This document shows, one piece after another, positions 1-7,531 of a stretch of 64,000 nt of DNA. Source of the stretch: Streptomyces pilosus (GTDB lineage Bacteria > Actinomycetota > Actinomycetes > Streptomycetales > Streptomycetaceae); NCBI RefSeq assembly GCF_014649835.1, contig NZ_BMTU01000001.1:248001-312000 (forward strand). Direction: 5' to 3'. The notes under the pieces are model-generated. The model made no database searches. It worked only from the letters and a program-made list of their open reading frames with translations, and was not told where the DNA came from. The translations under genes and the position numbers were made by a program. The first letter of the stretch is position 1; each line of letters starts with the position of its first letter.

Positions 1-48
1 CGTCACGGGGTGCGCGGGCCTCAGCCGTACGCCGTCCTGATTCCCGGG

Positions 49-705
49 TCAGCCCTTGGACGCCTTCTTCTCCTCGGCGTCGTCGATGACCGCCTGCGCC
101 ACCTGCTGCATCGACATCCGGCGGTCCATGGAGGTCTTCTGGATCCAGCGGAACGCGGCCGGCTCGCTCAGTCCGTACTGCGTCTGGAGCACGGACTTGG
201 CGCGGTCCACCAGCTTGCGCGTCTCCAGCCGCAGACTCAGGTCCGCGACCTCGCGCTCCAGCTCCTTCAGCTCGGTGAACCGTGACACCGCCATCTCGAT
301 GGCCGGCACCACGTCGCTCTTGCTGAACGGCTTGACCAGGTACGCCATCGCGCCGGCGTCCCGCGCCCGCTCCACCAGGTCGCGCTGCGAGAACGCGGTC
401 AGCATCAACACCGGGGCGATACTCTCCTCGGCGATCTTCTCCGCCGCCGAGATGCCGTCCAGCTTGGGCATCTTCACGTCGAGGATCACCAGGTCGGGCC
501 GGTGCTCCCGCGCCAGCTCCACGGCCTGCTCACCGTCACCGGCCTCACCGACGACGGTGTACCCCTCCTCCTCCAGCATCTCCTTGAGGTCGAGCCGGAT
601 CAGGGCCTCGTCCTCGGCGATGACGACGCGCGTCGTCAGCGGAGGCACGTGCGACTTGTCGTCGTCGGGCACGTCTACAGGCTGGGGCGACTCGGGGGCG
701 CTCAC
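49..705 (-). CDS. pdtaR: ANTAR-domain response regulator (PdtaR-like)
   Basis: A two-component response regulator that probably acts by binding RNA rather than DNA. The 218-aa product has a receiver domain (about residues 26-145) with the acidic pair in VVIAEDE, the phospho-acceptor Asp76 in LVILDVKMP and the conserved Lys in YLVKPFS. A coiled-coil linker (FTELKELEREVADL) leads to a C-terminal ANTAR domain with the helical core around RKLVDRAKSVLQ and AAFRWIQKTSMDRR. ANTAR proteins are known to bind tandem hexaloop RNA hairpins and cause antitermination. I chose the GTG at 705 because AAGGAG lies about 6 nt upstream; the frame stays open further but upstream residues look non-coding. No kinase is adjacent, as is usual for actinobacterial PdtaR, whose partner PdtaS is encoded elsewhere. 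The symbol is by family resemblance only. Confidence 0.88.
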   Translation of the reverse strand: MSAPESPQPVDVPDDDKSHVPPLTTRVVIAEDEALIRLDLKEMLEEEGYTVVGEAGDGEQAVELAREHRPDLVILDVKMPKLDGISAAEKIAEESIAPVLMLTAFSQRDLVERARDAGAMAYLVKPFSKSDVVPAIEMAVSRFTELKELEREVADLSLRLETRKLVDRAKSVLQTQYGLSEPAAFRWIQKTSMDRRMSMQQVAQAVIDDAEEKKASKG

Positions 706-810
706 GTGGGCTCCTTGGTGCGGGGCAGACCGGTACTGCTGACAAGAGCGTACCCAGCTGCGATAAGGTGGGGACACGGCGGGTGACCGTCGACCTTCGT
801 TTTGTAGGGC

Positions 811-883
811 GCCCCGGTAGCCCAGCGGTAGAGGCAATGGTCTCAAACACCATCCAGCGTCGGTTCGAATCCGACCCGGGGTA
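811..883 (+). tRNA. tRNA with anticodon CAA, short variable loop (predicted tRNA-Leu)
   Basis: A full cloverleaf can be folded. Acceptor GCCCCGG (811-817) pairs with CCGGGGT (876-882) with a G1-U72 wobble. The D arm has GCC/GGC, the anticodon stem is ATGGT/ACCAT with loop CTCAAAC giving anticodon CAA, and the T arm is GTCGG/CCGAC with loop TTCGAAT. The discriminator is A883 and no CCA is encoded. The variable region is only five bases (CCAGC). Bacterial leucine tRNAs normally carry a long variable arm, so this is an atypical class I molecule. By codon pairing it should read UUG. It could be an unusual leucine isoacceptor or have another amino-acid identity. Confidence 0.85.
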
Positions 884-915
884 CTTTTCCTCTATATTCA
901 AGGTCACCATTTGAC

Positions 916-951
916 GGCGGATGTTCCCCTTTCGGGTGAACATCCGCCTTT
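916..951. terminator. Bidirectional terminator-like hairpin between tRNA and pyk
   Basis: An 11-bp perfect stem (GGCGGATGTTC at 916-926, GAACATCCGCC at 938-948) with a short GC-extended loop is followed by TTT. It lies between the end of the tRNA and the stop codon of pyk on the other strand, so it can serve both. Confidence 0.75.
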
Positions 952-985
952 GTCGTGCGCCTTTGTCGTGCGTCGTGCGGGAAGG

Positions 986-2422
986 CTACGCGGAGGTGTC
1001 GTCCTCGCCGATGCGGTGCACGCGGACGAGGTTCGTGGAACCCGGAACCCCCGGCGGGGAACCGGCCGTGATGACGACCGTGTCACCCACCTCGCACCGG
1101 CCGTAGCCGATGAGCAGTTCGTCGACCTGGTCGACCATCGCGTCCGTGGTGTCCACATGCGGGCCGAGGAAGGTCTCCACGCCCCAGGTGAGGCTCAGTC
1201 GGGAGCGGGTGGCCGGGTCGGGGGTGAAGGCGAGCACCGGGATCGGGGAGCGGTAGCGGGAGAGACGGCGGGCGGTGTCGCCGGACTGGGTGAAGGCGAC
1301 CAGGAACCTGGCGCCGAGGAAGTCGCCCATCTCGGCCGCCGCGCGGGCGACCGCGCCGCCCTGGGTGCGGGGCTTGTTGCGTTCGGTGAGGGGCGGCAGG
1401 CCCTTGGCGAGGATGTCCTCCTCGGCCGCCTCCACGATGCGCGCCATGGTGCGGACGGTGTCGATCGCGTGCTTGCCGACGCTGGTCTCGCCGGAGAGCA
1501 TGACGGCGTCGGTGCCGTCGATGACGGCGTTGGCGACGTCGGAGGCCTCGGCGCGGGTGGGACGGGCGTTGTCGATCATCGAGTCGAGCATCTGGGTGGC
1601 GACGATGACCGGCTTGGCGTTGCGCTTGGCGAGCTTGATCGCGCGCTTCTGGACGATGGGCACCTGCTCCAGGGGCATCTCCACCCCGAGGTCCCCGCGG
1701 GCGACCATGATGCCGTCGAAGGCGGCCACGATGTCGTCGATGTTCTCGACGGCCTGGGGCTTCTCGACCTTGGCGATGACGGGGAGCCGGCGGCCCTCCT
1801 CGTCCATGATGCGGTGGACGTCCCTGATGTCGCGCCCGCTGCGGACGAAGGAGAGGGCGACGACGTCGAAGCCCGTCCGCAGGGCCCAGCGGAGGTCGTC
1901 CTCGTCCTTCTTGGACAGGGCGGGGACGGAGACGGCGACACCGGGGAGGTTGAGGCCCTTGTGGTCGGAGACCATGCCGCCCTCGACGACGGTGGTGCGC
2001 ACGCGGGGGCCGTCGACGGCGGTCACCTCCAGGGTGACCTTGCCGTCGTCGACGAGGATGCGCTCACCGGGGGTGACGTCGCCGGCGAGGCCCGCGTAGG
2101 TGGTGCCGCAGCCGTGGCGGTCGCCCTCGGCGCCCTCCTCCACGGTGACGGTGAAGGTGTCGCCGCGCTCGAGGAGTACGGGGCCTTCGGTGAAGCGGCC
2201 GAGCCGGATCTTCGGGCCCTGGAGGTCGGCGAGGAGGCCGACGCTGCGGCCGGTCTCGTCGGCGGCCTTTCGCACCCGGTGATAGCGGTCCTCGTGCTCG
2301 GCGTGCTCGCCGTGGCTGAGGTTGAAGCGGGCCACGTCCATGCCGGCGTCGACCAGCGCTTTGATCTGATCGTACGAATCGGTGGCAGGGCCCAGGGTGC
2401 AGACGATTTTCGCTCGGCGCAT
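986..2422 (-). CDS. pyk: Pyruvate kinase
   Basis: Last step of glycolysis: phosphoenolpyruvate plus ADP to pyruvate plus ATP, cytosolic and normally tetrameric. The 478-aa product has the family's usual length. It begins with the typical AKIVCTLGPAT strand, then ARFNLSHGEH with substrate-contacting Arg32 and Asn34, a lid domain rich in beta strands (about 70-170), VIAKVEKPQAVEN with the catalytic Lys, MVARGDLGVEMP with the metal ligands, and ATQMLDSMI. The C-terminal allosteric domain is complete. The ATG at 2422 fits the start of the first strand. There is no clear Shine-Dalgarno, but TAGGGT lies 6 nt upstream, which suggests a leaderless or near-leaderless message. The gene stands alone, with the nucleotidase diverging. 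Confidence 0.97.
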   Translation of the reverse strand: MRRAKIVCTLGPATDSYDQIKALVDAGMDVARFNLSHGEHAEHEDRYHRVRKAADETGRSVGLLADLQGPKIRLGRFTEGPVLLERGDTFTVTVEEGAEGDRHGCGTTYAGLAGDVTPGERILVDDGKVTLEVTAVDGPRVRTTVVEGGMVSDHKGLNLPGVAVSVPALSKKDEDDLRWALRTGFDVVALSFVRSGRDIRDVHRIMDEEGRRLPVIAKVEKPQAVENIDDIVAAFDGIMVARGDLGVEMPLEQVPIVQKRAIKLAKRNAKPVIVATQMLDSMIDNARPTRAEASDVANAVIDGTDAVMLSGETSVGKHAIDTVRTMARIVEAAEEDILAKGLPPLTERNKPRTQGGAVARAAAEMGDFLGARFLVAFTQSGDTARRLSRYRSPIPVLAFTPDPATRSRLSLTWGVETFLGPHVDTTDAMVDQVDELLIGYGRCEVGDTVVITAGSPPGVPGSTNLVRVHRIGEDDTSA

Positions 2423-2774
2423 GAGTCGACCCTAGGGCTTACCGACGGGTAGCGATTTGGCGGCGCGTGACGACTCAACGGCCTGTCGGTGAAAGGTTGT
2501 TGACAAGTGCGGAGTTGTGCGCCCGCGCGCTCCGGCGAGCATGTGGCGAACGGGTGAGTCCGCCGGCCCCTCCGCCCGGGCTCCGGGCGCTGCCCGGCGT
2601 ACACCCCGAGCGGGCGGACGGCCGGCCTGCCCCGCCTGTCCCGCGGCGGCCCCGCCCGCGACCGGATCCACACCGGATTCGCGACTCGGGGGGCTGTTCC
2701 GGTCGACGTGTTCAGGTCAGAATCATCGGGCGAGTCTACGCGCGTTGTTCGTTGTGGTGCGAGAGGAACCTGAT
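2423..2774. other. Divergent intergenic region pyk / 5'-nucleotidase
   Basis: About 350 bp without a convincing gene. A perfect TTGACA occurs at 2500-2505 on the plus strand, but I see no good -10 17-18 bp after it. The plus strand stays open from 2517 into the nucleotidase, but these residues are Arg/Pro/Ala-rich and precede a clear Tat signal peptide. I treat them as untranslated leader. Confidence 0.5.
2429..2434 (-). promoter_or_regulatory. Putative -10 element of pyk (TAGGGT), leaderless context
   Basis: TAGGGT read on the minus strand ends 6 nt before the pyk ATG, and no ribosome binding site is visible. Streptomyces vegetative promoters use a TANNNT -10, so transcription could begin at or near the start codon. 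Confidence 0.4.
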
Positions 2775-4577
2775 ATGCCGTTGAACCGCCGGAAGTTCTT
2801 GACGAGGTCCGCCGCGACGGGGGCGGGGGTGACGCTGGCGGGTGCGGCGGCTCCCGCCGCCGCGGCGGCCGGCACGGGACGGGGGAGGAAGCCGGTGAAG
2901 CGGTACGCGCTGACCGTGATGGGGACCACCGACCTGCACGGACACGTCTTCAACTGGGACTACTTCAAGGACGCCGAGTACACCGACGCGGCCGGCAACG
3001 CCCAGGGGCTCGCGCGGGTGTCGACGCTGGTGAACCGTGTCCGTGAGGAGAAGGGCCGGCACAACACGCTGCTGCTCGACGCGGGCGACACCATCCAGGG
3101 CACCCCGCTGACGTACTACTACGCGAAGGTCGACCCGATCACCGCCGAGGGCGGTCCGGTGCACCCGATGGCGCAGGCGATGAACGCGATCGGGTACGAC
3201 GCGGTGGCGCTCGGCAACCACGAGTTCAACTACGGCATCGAGACCCTGCGGAAGTTCGAGGAGCAGTGCGACTTCCCGCTGCTGGGGGCCAACGCGCTGG
3301 ACACCAGGACGCTGAAGCCGGCCTTCCCGCCGTACTTCGTCAAGACGTTCCGGGTGAAGGGCGCTCCCCCGGTGAAGGTCGCGGTCCTCGGGCTGACCAA
3401 CCCGGGCATCGCGATCTGGGACAAGGCGTACGTGCAGGGGAAGCTGACCTTCCCGGGCCTGGAGGAGCAGGCCGCGGTGTGGGTGCCGAAGCTGCGGTCG
3501 ATGGGCGCGGACGTGGTCGTGGTGTCGGCGCACTCGGGCTCCTCGGGCACCTCGTCCTACGGCGACCAGCTGCCGTACGTGGAGAACGCGGCGGCGAACG
3601 TGGCGCGGCAGGTGCCGGGGATCGACGCGATCCTGGTCGGGCACGCGCACGTGGAGATACCCGAACTGCGGGTCACCAACGAGGAGACCGGCCGGGAGGT
3701 CGTGCTGTCGGAGCCGCTGTGCTACGCGGAGCGGCTGTCGCTGTTCGACTTCGAGCTGGTCTTCGAGCGGGGCCGCTGGCGGGTGGAGTCGGTGCGGGCG
3801 TCGCTGCGTGACGCGGCCACGGTCGAGGACGACCCGAGGATCACCCGGCTGCTGCGTGACGAGCACGCCGAGGTGGTGGCGTACGTCAACCAGGTGGTGG
3901 GGTCGGCGACCGAGACGCTGACGACGGTGGAGGCGCGCTACCGGGACGCGCCGATCATCGACCTGATCGGCAAGGTGCAGGAGGACGTGGTGCGGGCGGC
4001 CCTCGCGGGCACCGCGTACGCGTCGCTGCCGGTGCTCTCGCAGGCGTCGCCGTTCTCCCGCACCTCCGAGATCCCCGCGGGCGAGGTGACGATCCGGGAC
4101 CTGTCCAGCCTGTACGTGTACGACAACACGCTGGTGGCGAAGCTGATGACGGGCGCCCAGATCCGGGACTACCTGGAGTACTCGGCGGAGTACTTCGTCC
4201 GGACGGAGGCCGGGACGCCGGTCGACGTCGCGAAGCTGACGAACGCGGGCGGCCGTCCCGACTACAACTACGACTACGTGTCCGGGCTCCGGTACGAGAT
4301 CGACATAGCCCGCCCGGCCGGGTCGCGGATCCGGAACCTCACGCACGACGGTGTCGCGCTCGACGACGCGCGGCAGTTCGTGTTCGCGGTGAACAACTAC
4401 CGGGCGAACGGCGGTGGCGCGTTCCCGCACGTCGCGTCGGCGAAGGAGCTGTGGGCGGAGTCGACGGAGATCCGGACCCGGATCGCGGAGTGGGTGACGG
4501 AGAAGGGCGTGCTGGACCCGGCGGACTTCGCGTCGGTGGACTGGCGGCTGACGCGGGACGGCACGCCGGTGTTCTGA
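2775..4577 (+). CDS. Tat-exported 5'-nucleotidase / cyclic phosphodiesterase family metallophosphoesterase
   Basis: A 600-aa secreted phosphoesterase of the UshA/CpdB type, probably releasing phosphate from extracellular nucleotides. The start at 2775 gives a twin-arginine signal (NRRKFLTRSA, then an Ala-rich hydrophobic stretch ending near AAAAAG), so export is in folded form with metals bound. The dinuclear metal site is visible as TDLHGH, LDAGDTIQG, LGNHEFNYG, VVSAHSG and VGHAHVEIP in the first 330 residues. The C-terminal substrate domain follows, with typical SPFSRTSEI and NNYRANGGGAFPH. AGAGGAAC about 8 nt upstream supports the ATG. The gene is monocistronic and converges on the hydroxylase gene with a 24-bp gap. 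Whether it prefers 5'-nucleotides or 2',3'-cyclic nucleotides cannot be decided from sequence. Confidence 0.92.
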   Translation: MPLNRRKFLTRSAATGAGVTLAGAAAPAAAAAGTGRGRKPVKRYALTVMGTTDLHGHVFNWDYFKDAEYTDAAGNAQGLARVSTLVNRVREEKGRHNTLLLDAGDTIQGTPLTYYYAKVDPITAEGGPVHPMAQAMNAIGYDAVALGNHEFNYGIETLRKFEEQCDFPLLGANALDTRTLKPAFPPYFVKTFRVKGAPPVKVAVLGLTNPGIAIWDKAYVQGKLTFPGLEEQAAVWVPKLRSMGADVVVVSAHSGSSGTSSYGDQLPYVENAAANVARQVPGIDAILVGHAHVEIPELRVTNEETGREVVLSEPLCYAERLSLFDFELVFERGRWRVESVRASLRDAATVEDDPRITRLLRDEHAEVVAYVNQVVGSATETLTTVEARYRDAPIIDLIGKVQEDVVRAALAGTAYASLPVLSQASPFSRTSEIPAGEVTIRDLSSLYVYDNTLVAKLMTGAQIRDYLEYSAEYFVRTEAGTPVDVAKLTNAGGRPDYNYDYVSGLRYEIDIARPAGSRIRNLTHDGVALDDARQFVFAVNNYRANGGGAFPHVASAKELWAESTEIRTRIAEWVTEKGVLDPADFASVDWRLTRDGTPVF

Positions 4578-4601
4578 CCGGCGTCCGCCGTCACGGGTGC
4601 C

Positions 4602-5999
4602 TCAGGTCCCGTCCGCCAGGGGGGTGAGCCGCGCGGCTTGCCTGGCGGGCGGGACCTGCCGCGTGCGGGCCTGGAGACCGAAGGTGGTGAAGGCGGTGCG
4701 GGCGGGGAGCGGGTAGACGGGCCGCCCGGTGACGTGGTTGAGGATCGTGGCGCTGCGCCAGGCGGCCAGTCCCAGGTCGGGGGCGCCCACGCCGTGGGTG
4801 TGGAGTTCGGCGTTCTGGACGTAGACGCTGCCGGTGACGGCGCGGTCGAGGCAGAGGCGGAAGTGCGCGTCGATGCGGGGCCGGCCGGCGCGGTCCCGGC
4901 GCAGGTGCGGTTCGAGGGAGCCGAGGAGCCGGTCCAGGGAGCGTGGCCGGTGGCCGGTGGCGAGGACGACGGCGTCGGTGGTCAGACGGGCACGGGTCCG
5001 CTGATGGGTGTGTTCGAGGTGGAGTTCGATCCGCGCGCGGTCGGTGCGGTGGGCGGCGCGGACATGGACGGCGGGGGTGAGGACGGTGTCGGGCCAGCCG
5101 CCGTGCAGGGTGCGCCGGTAGAGCTCGTCGTGGATGGCGGCGAGGGTGGCGGCGTCGACGCCCTTGTGGAGCTGCCACTGGGCGGGGACGAGCCGGTCGC
5201 GGACGGGTTCGGGCAGGGCGTGGAAGTAGCGGGTGTGGTCGGGGGTGAAGTGCTCCAGGCCGAGTTTGGAGTACTCCATGGGCGCGAAGGCCCCGGTGCG
5301 GCCGATCCAGTGCAGCCGCTCGCGGCCGGCGGGCCGCCGGCGCAGCAGGTCCAGGTAGATCTCGGCGCCGGACTGTCCGGTGCCGATGACGGTGACGTGG
5401 TCCGCGGCGAGGAGGGTGTCGCGGTGCGTGAGGTAGTCGTCGGCGTGGACGACGGGGACGCCGGGTGTGGCGGCGAGGGGGCGCAGGGGTTCCGGTGTGA
5501 AGGGTTCGGTGCCGATGCCGAGGACGATGTTGCGGGCGAGGACGCGGCCGGTGGCGGCGGCGCGCCCGTCGGCGTCGAACCGGGTGAACTCGGCCTCGAA
5601 CAGCGCCCGTCGGGCGTTCCAGCGGACGGCGTCGATGTGGTGGCCGAACCGCAGCGAGGGGAGGTGGTCGGCGACCCAGCGGCAGTAGGCGTCGTACTCG
5701 GTGCGGCGGATGTGGAAGTGCTCGGCGAAGTAGAACGGGTAGAGGCGTTCTCTGGCTCTGAGGTGGTTGAGGAAGGTCCAGGGGCTGGTGGGGTCGGCCA
5801 GGGTGACGAGGTCGGCGAGGAAGGGGACCTGGACGGTGACGTCGTCGAGGAGCAGTCCGGGGTGCCAGCTGAACCGGGGGCAGCCGTCGTAGAAGGCGGT
5901 GCGCAGCGCGGGAATCGGGTCGGCGAGGGCGGCGAGGGAGAGGTTGCAGGGACCGATGCCGATGCCGAGGAGGTCGCGGGGGGTGGTGGAGGTCGTCAT
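4602..5999 (-). CDS. Lysine/ornithine N-hydroxylase family FAD monooxygenase (DesB/IucD/PvdA-like)
   Basis: Probably N-hydroxylates an omega-amino group of a diamine or basic amino acid, the step that creates hydroxamate siderophore precursors. The 465-aa product has an FAD motif GIGIGPCNLSLAAL at residues about 12-25, the family block SWHPGLLLDDVTVQVPFL, an NADPH motif VIGTGQSGAEIYLDLL near residue 190, and the C-terminal LATGHRPR. All expected cofactor sites are intact. Its ATG overlaps the stop of the upstream decarboxylase gene as ATGA, so the two are translationally coupled. The pairing resembles desA-desB of desferrioxamine synthesis, but no acyltransferase (DesC) or siderophore synthetase (DesD) gene follows. 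The true substrate (cadaverine, putrescine, lysine or other) is not known. Confidence 0.88.
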   Translation of the reverse strand: MTTSTTPRDLLGIGIGPCNLSLAALADPIPALRTAFYDGCPRFSWHPGLLLDDVTVQVPFLADLVTLADPTSPWTFLNHLRARERLYPFYFAEHFHIRRTEYDAYCRWVADHLPSLRFGHHIDAVRWNARRALFEAEFTRFDADGRAAATGRVLARNIVLGIGTEPFTPEPLRPLAATPGVPVVHADDYLTHRDTLLAADHVTVIGTGQSGAEIYLDLLRRRPAGRERLHWIGRTGAFAPMEYSKLGLEHFTPDHTRYFHALPEPVRDRLVPAQWQLHKGVDAATLAAIHDELYRRTLHGGWPDTVLTPAVHVRAAHRTDRARIELHLEHTHQRTRARLTTDAVVLATGHRPRSLDRLLGSLEPHLRRDRAGRPRIDAHFRLCLDRAVTGSVYVQNAELHTHGVGAPDLGLAAWRSATILNHVTGRPVYPLPARTAFTTFGLQARTRQVPPARQAARLTPLADGT

Positions 6000-7366
6000 C
6001 GGGATCCTTCCGCGTGCGCCCGGTGGACCAGGGTGAGCAGGTCCGCCAGGTCGTCGGTGCTGGTGGTGGGGTTGAGCAGGGTGGCCTTGAGCCAGAGCCT
6101 GCCGTCGGCGCGGGCGCGGCCGAGGACGGCGCGTCCGGTGACCAGGAGGTGCCGGCGCACGTCCGCGACGCCGCTGTCGTCGGCGTGGGCGGGCCGGAAG
6201 AGGACGGTGCTGATGGCGGGCTGGTCGTGCAGGTCGAAACGGGGGTCGTCGTCGACGAGGTGGGCGAAGTCCCCGGCGAGGGCGCAGACCCGGTCGACGA
6301 GGGCGCCGAGTCCGCTGCGGCCGAGGGTCTTGAGGGTGACGGCGGCCTTGAGGACGTCGGGGCGCCGGGTGGTGCGCAGGGACCGTCCGAGGAGGTCGGG
6401 GAGTCCGGCCGCGGTGTCGTCGTCGGCGTTGAGGTAGTCGGTGGGGTGGTGCAGGGCGGTGAGGTCCCCGGCGTCACGGACGGTGAGGAGTCCGGCGGGG
6501 ACGGGCTGCCAGCCGAGTTTGTGCAGGTCGAGGGTGACCGTGTGAGCGGCTTCGAGCCCCGCGAGCCGGTGCCGGTGGAGGTCGCTGAAGAGCAGGCACC
6601 CGCCGTAGGCGGCGTCGATGTGGAGGCGGGCGCCGTGGGCGGCGCAGCGGGCCGCGATCTCGGGCAGGGGGTCGATGAGTCCGGCGTCGGTGGTGCCCGC
6701 GGTGGCGGCGACGAGGTGGGGCCCCGGCAGGTGGGTGAGGGCGTCGTCGAGGGCGGCGGGGTCGAGGGTGCCGGCGGGGGCGGGGATCTCGACGGGGTCG
6801 GGCAGGCCGAGGAGCCACGCGGCGCGGGGCAGTGAGTGGTGGGCTCCGGCGGCGTGCACGAGCCGTACGGCGGCGCCCCGCGCCTCGCGGGCGAGGAGGA
6901 GGGCGAGCTGGTTGGCCTCCGTGCCTCCGGTGGTGACGAGGCCGTCGGTGTGGCCGGTCTCGCGGGCGAGGGCGCGGGTGAGGAGGCTCTCCAGGGCGGA
7001 GGCGGCCGGGGCCTGGTCCCAGGAGTCGAGGGAGGGGTTGAGGACGCTCGCGGCGAGGTCGGCGGCTGCCGCGACGGCGAGGGGCGGGCAGTGCAGGTGG
7101 GCGGCGCACCAGGGGTGCGCGGGGTCGGCGGCGCCCTCGGCGAGGACCCGCACGAGGGTGTGCAGGGCGCCGGGGTCGCCCTTCTCCGGCAGGACCTCGC
7201 CGACGGCGTCCCGGACGGTGGCGGTGACCGCGTCCGGTCCGCCGGCGGGCAGCGGCCCTCCCCGCGCCTGTCCGCCCTCCCGCAGGGCGGCGAGGACGGT
7301 GGCGAGCAACGGCCTCAGGTGGTCGGGGCCTTGGGGGCCCGAGGCGAGGGGCGGCGGCGTGCGCAT
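5996..7366 (-). CDS. PLP-dependent group II amino-acid decarboxylase (DesA-like)
   Basis: A pyridoxal-phosphate decarboxylase of the glutamate / aromatic amino acid / 2,4-diaminobutyrate family, expected to make a diamine such as cadaverine for the coupled N-hydroxylase. The 456-aa product shows GGTEANQLALLLARE (PLP phosphate contact), VDAAYGG-like LHIDAAYGGCLLF, and LDLHKLGWQPVPAG with the Schiff-base Lys. The WQPVP context is like siderophore lysine decarboxylases. I chose the ATG at 7366, with GGAGGA about 8 nt upstream; the frame stays open upstream but crosses poor coding sequence. Codon use matches the neighbours. No palindromic iron box was seen in the 115 bp upstream, so iron control is unproven. 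Confidence 0.86.
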   Translation of the reverse strand: MRTPPPLASGPQGPDHLRPLLATVLAALREGGQARGGPLPAGGPDAVTATVRDAVGEVLPEKGDPGALHTLVRVLAEGAADPAHPWCAAHLHCPPLAVAAAADLAASVLNPSLDSWDQAPAASALESLLTRALARETGHTDGLVTTGGTEANQLALLLAREARGAAVRLVHAAGAHHSLPRAAWLLGLPDPVEIPAPAGTLDPAALDDALTHLPGPHLVAATAGTTDAGLIDPLPEIAARCAAHGARLHIDAAYGGCLLFSDLHRHRLAGLEAAHTVTLDLHKLGWQPVPAGLLTVRDAGDLTALHHPTDYLNADDDTAAGLPDLLGRSLRTTRRPDVLKAAVTLKTLGRSGLGALVDRVCALAGDFAHLVDDDPRFDLHDQPAISTVLFRPAHADDSGVADVRRHLLVTGRAVLGRARADGRLWLKATLLNPTTSTDDLADLLTLVHRAHAEGSR

Positions 7367-7482
7367 GGCTGTCCTCCGGGGCGGTGCGCGGGAGGGCTCC
7401 AGCTTGTACGGGAAGGGGGTGCCGCGCCCGGAAAGCCCGGGGATCAGACCCAAAAGGGGGTACGTCCCGGTTGATGGGGAAC

Positions 7483-7521
7483 GTGGGGGGCGCCTCCGGA
7501 CGGATCGGAGGCGCCCCCCAC
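7483..7521. terminator. Strong hairpin after aminopeptidase N
   Basis: A 16-bp perfect stem (7483-7498 with 7506-7521) and a 7-nt loop lie 10 bp beyond the pepN stop codon. There is no long T run, as is usual for Streptomyces. It separates pepN from the decarboxylase transcript on the same strand. Confidence 0.75.
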
Positions 7522-7531
7522 CGGTGCCGTG

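Noticed and set aside
911..2452. Long plus-strand open frame opposite pyk
   Set aside because: It is a frame shadow of pyruvate kinase: low-complexity Gly/Val/Asp composition and no motif, while the minus-strand product is a full enzyme.
7367..7482. Iron box upstream of the decarboxylase/hydroxylase pair
   Set aside because: No sequence like TTAGGTTAGGCTAACCTAA or a half-site was found by eye.
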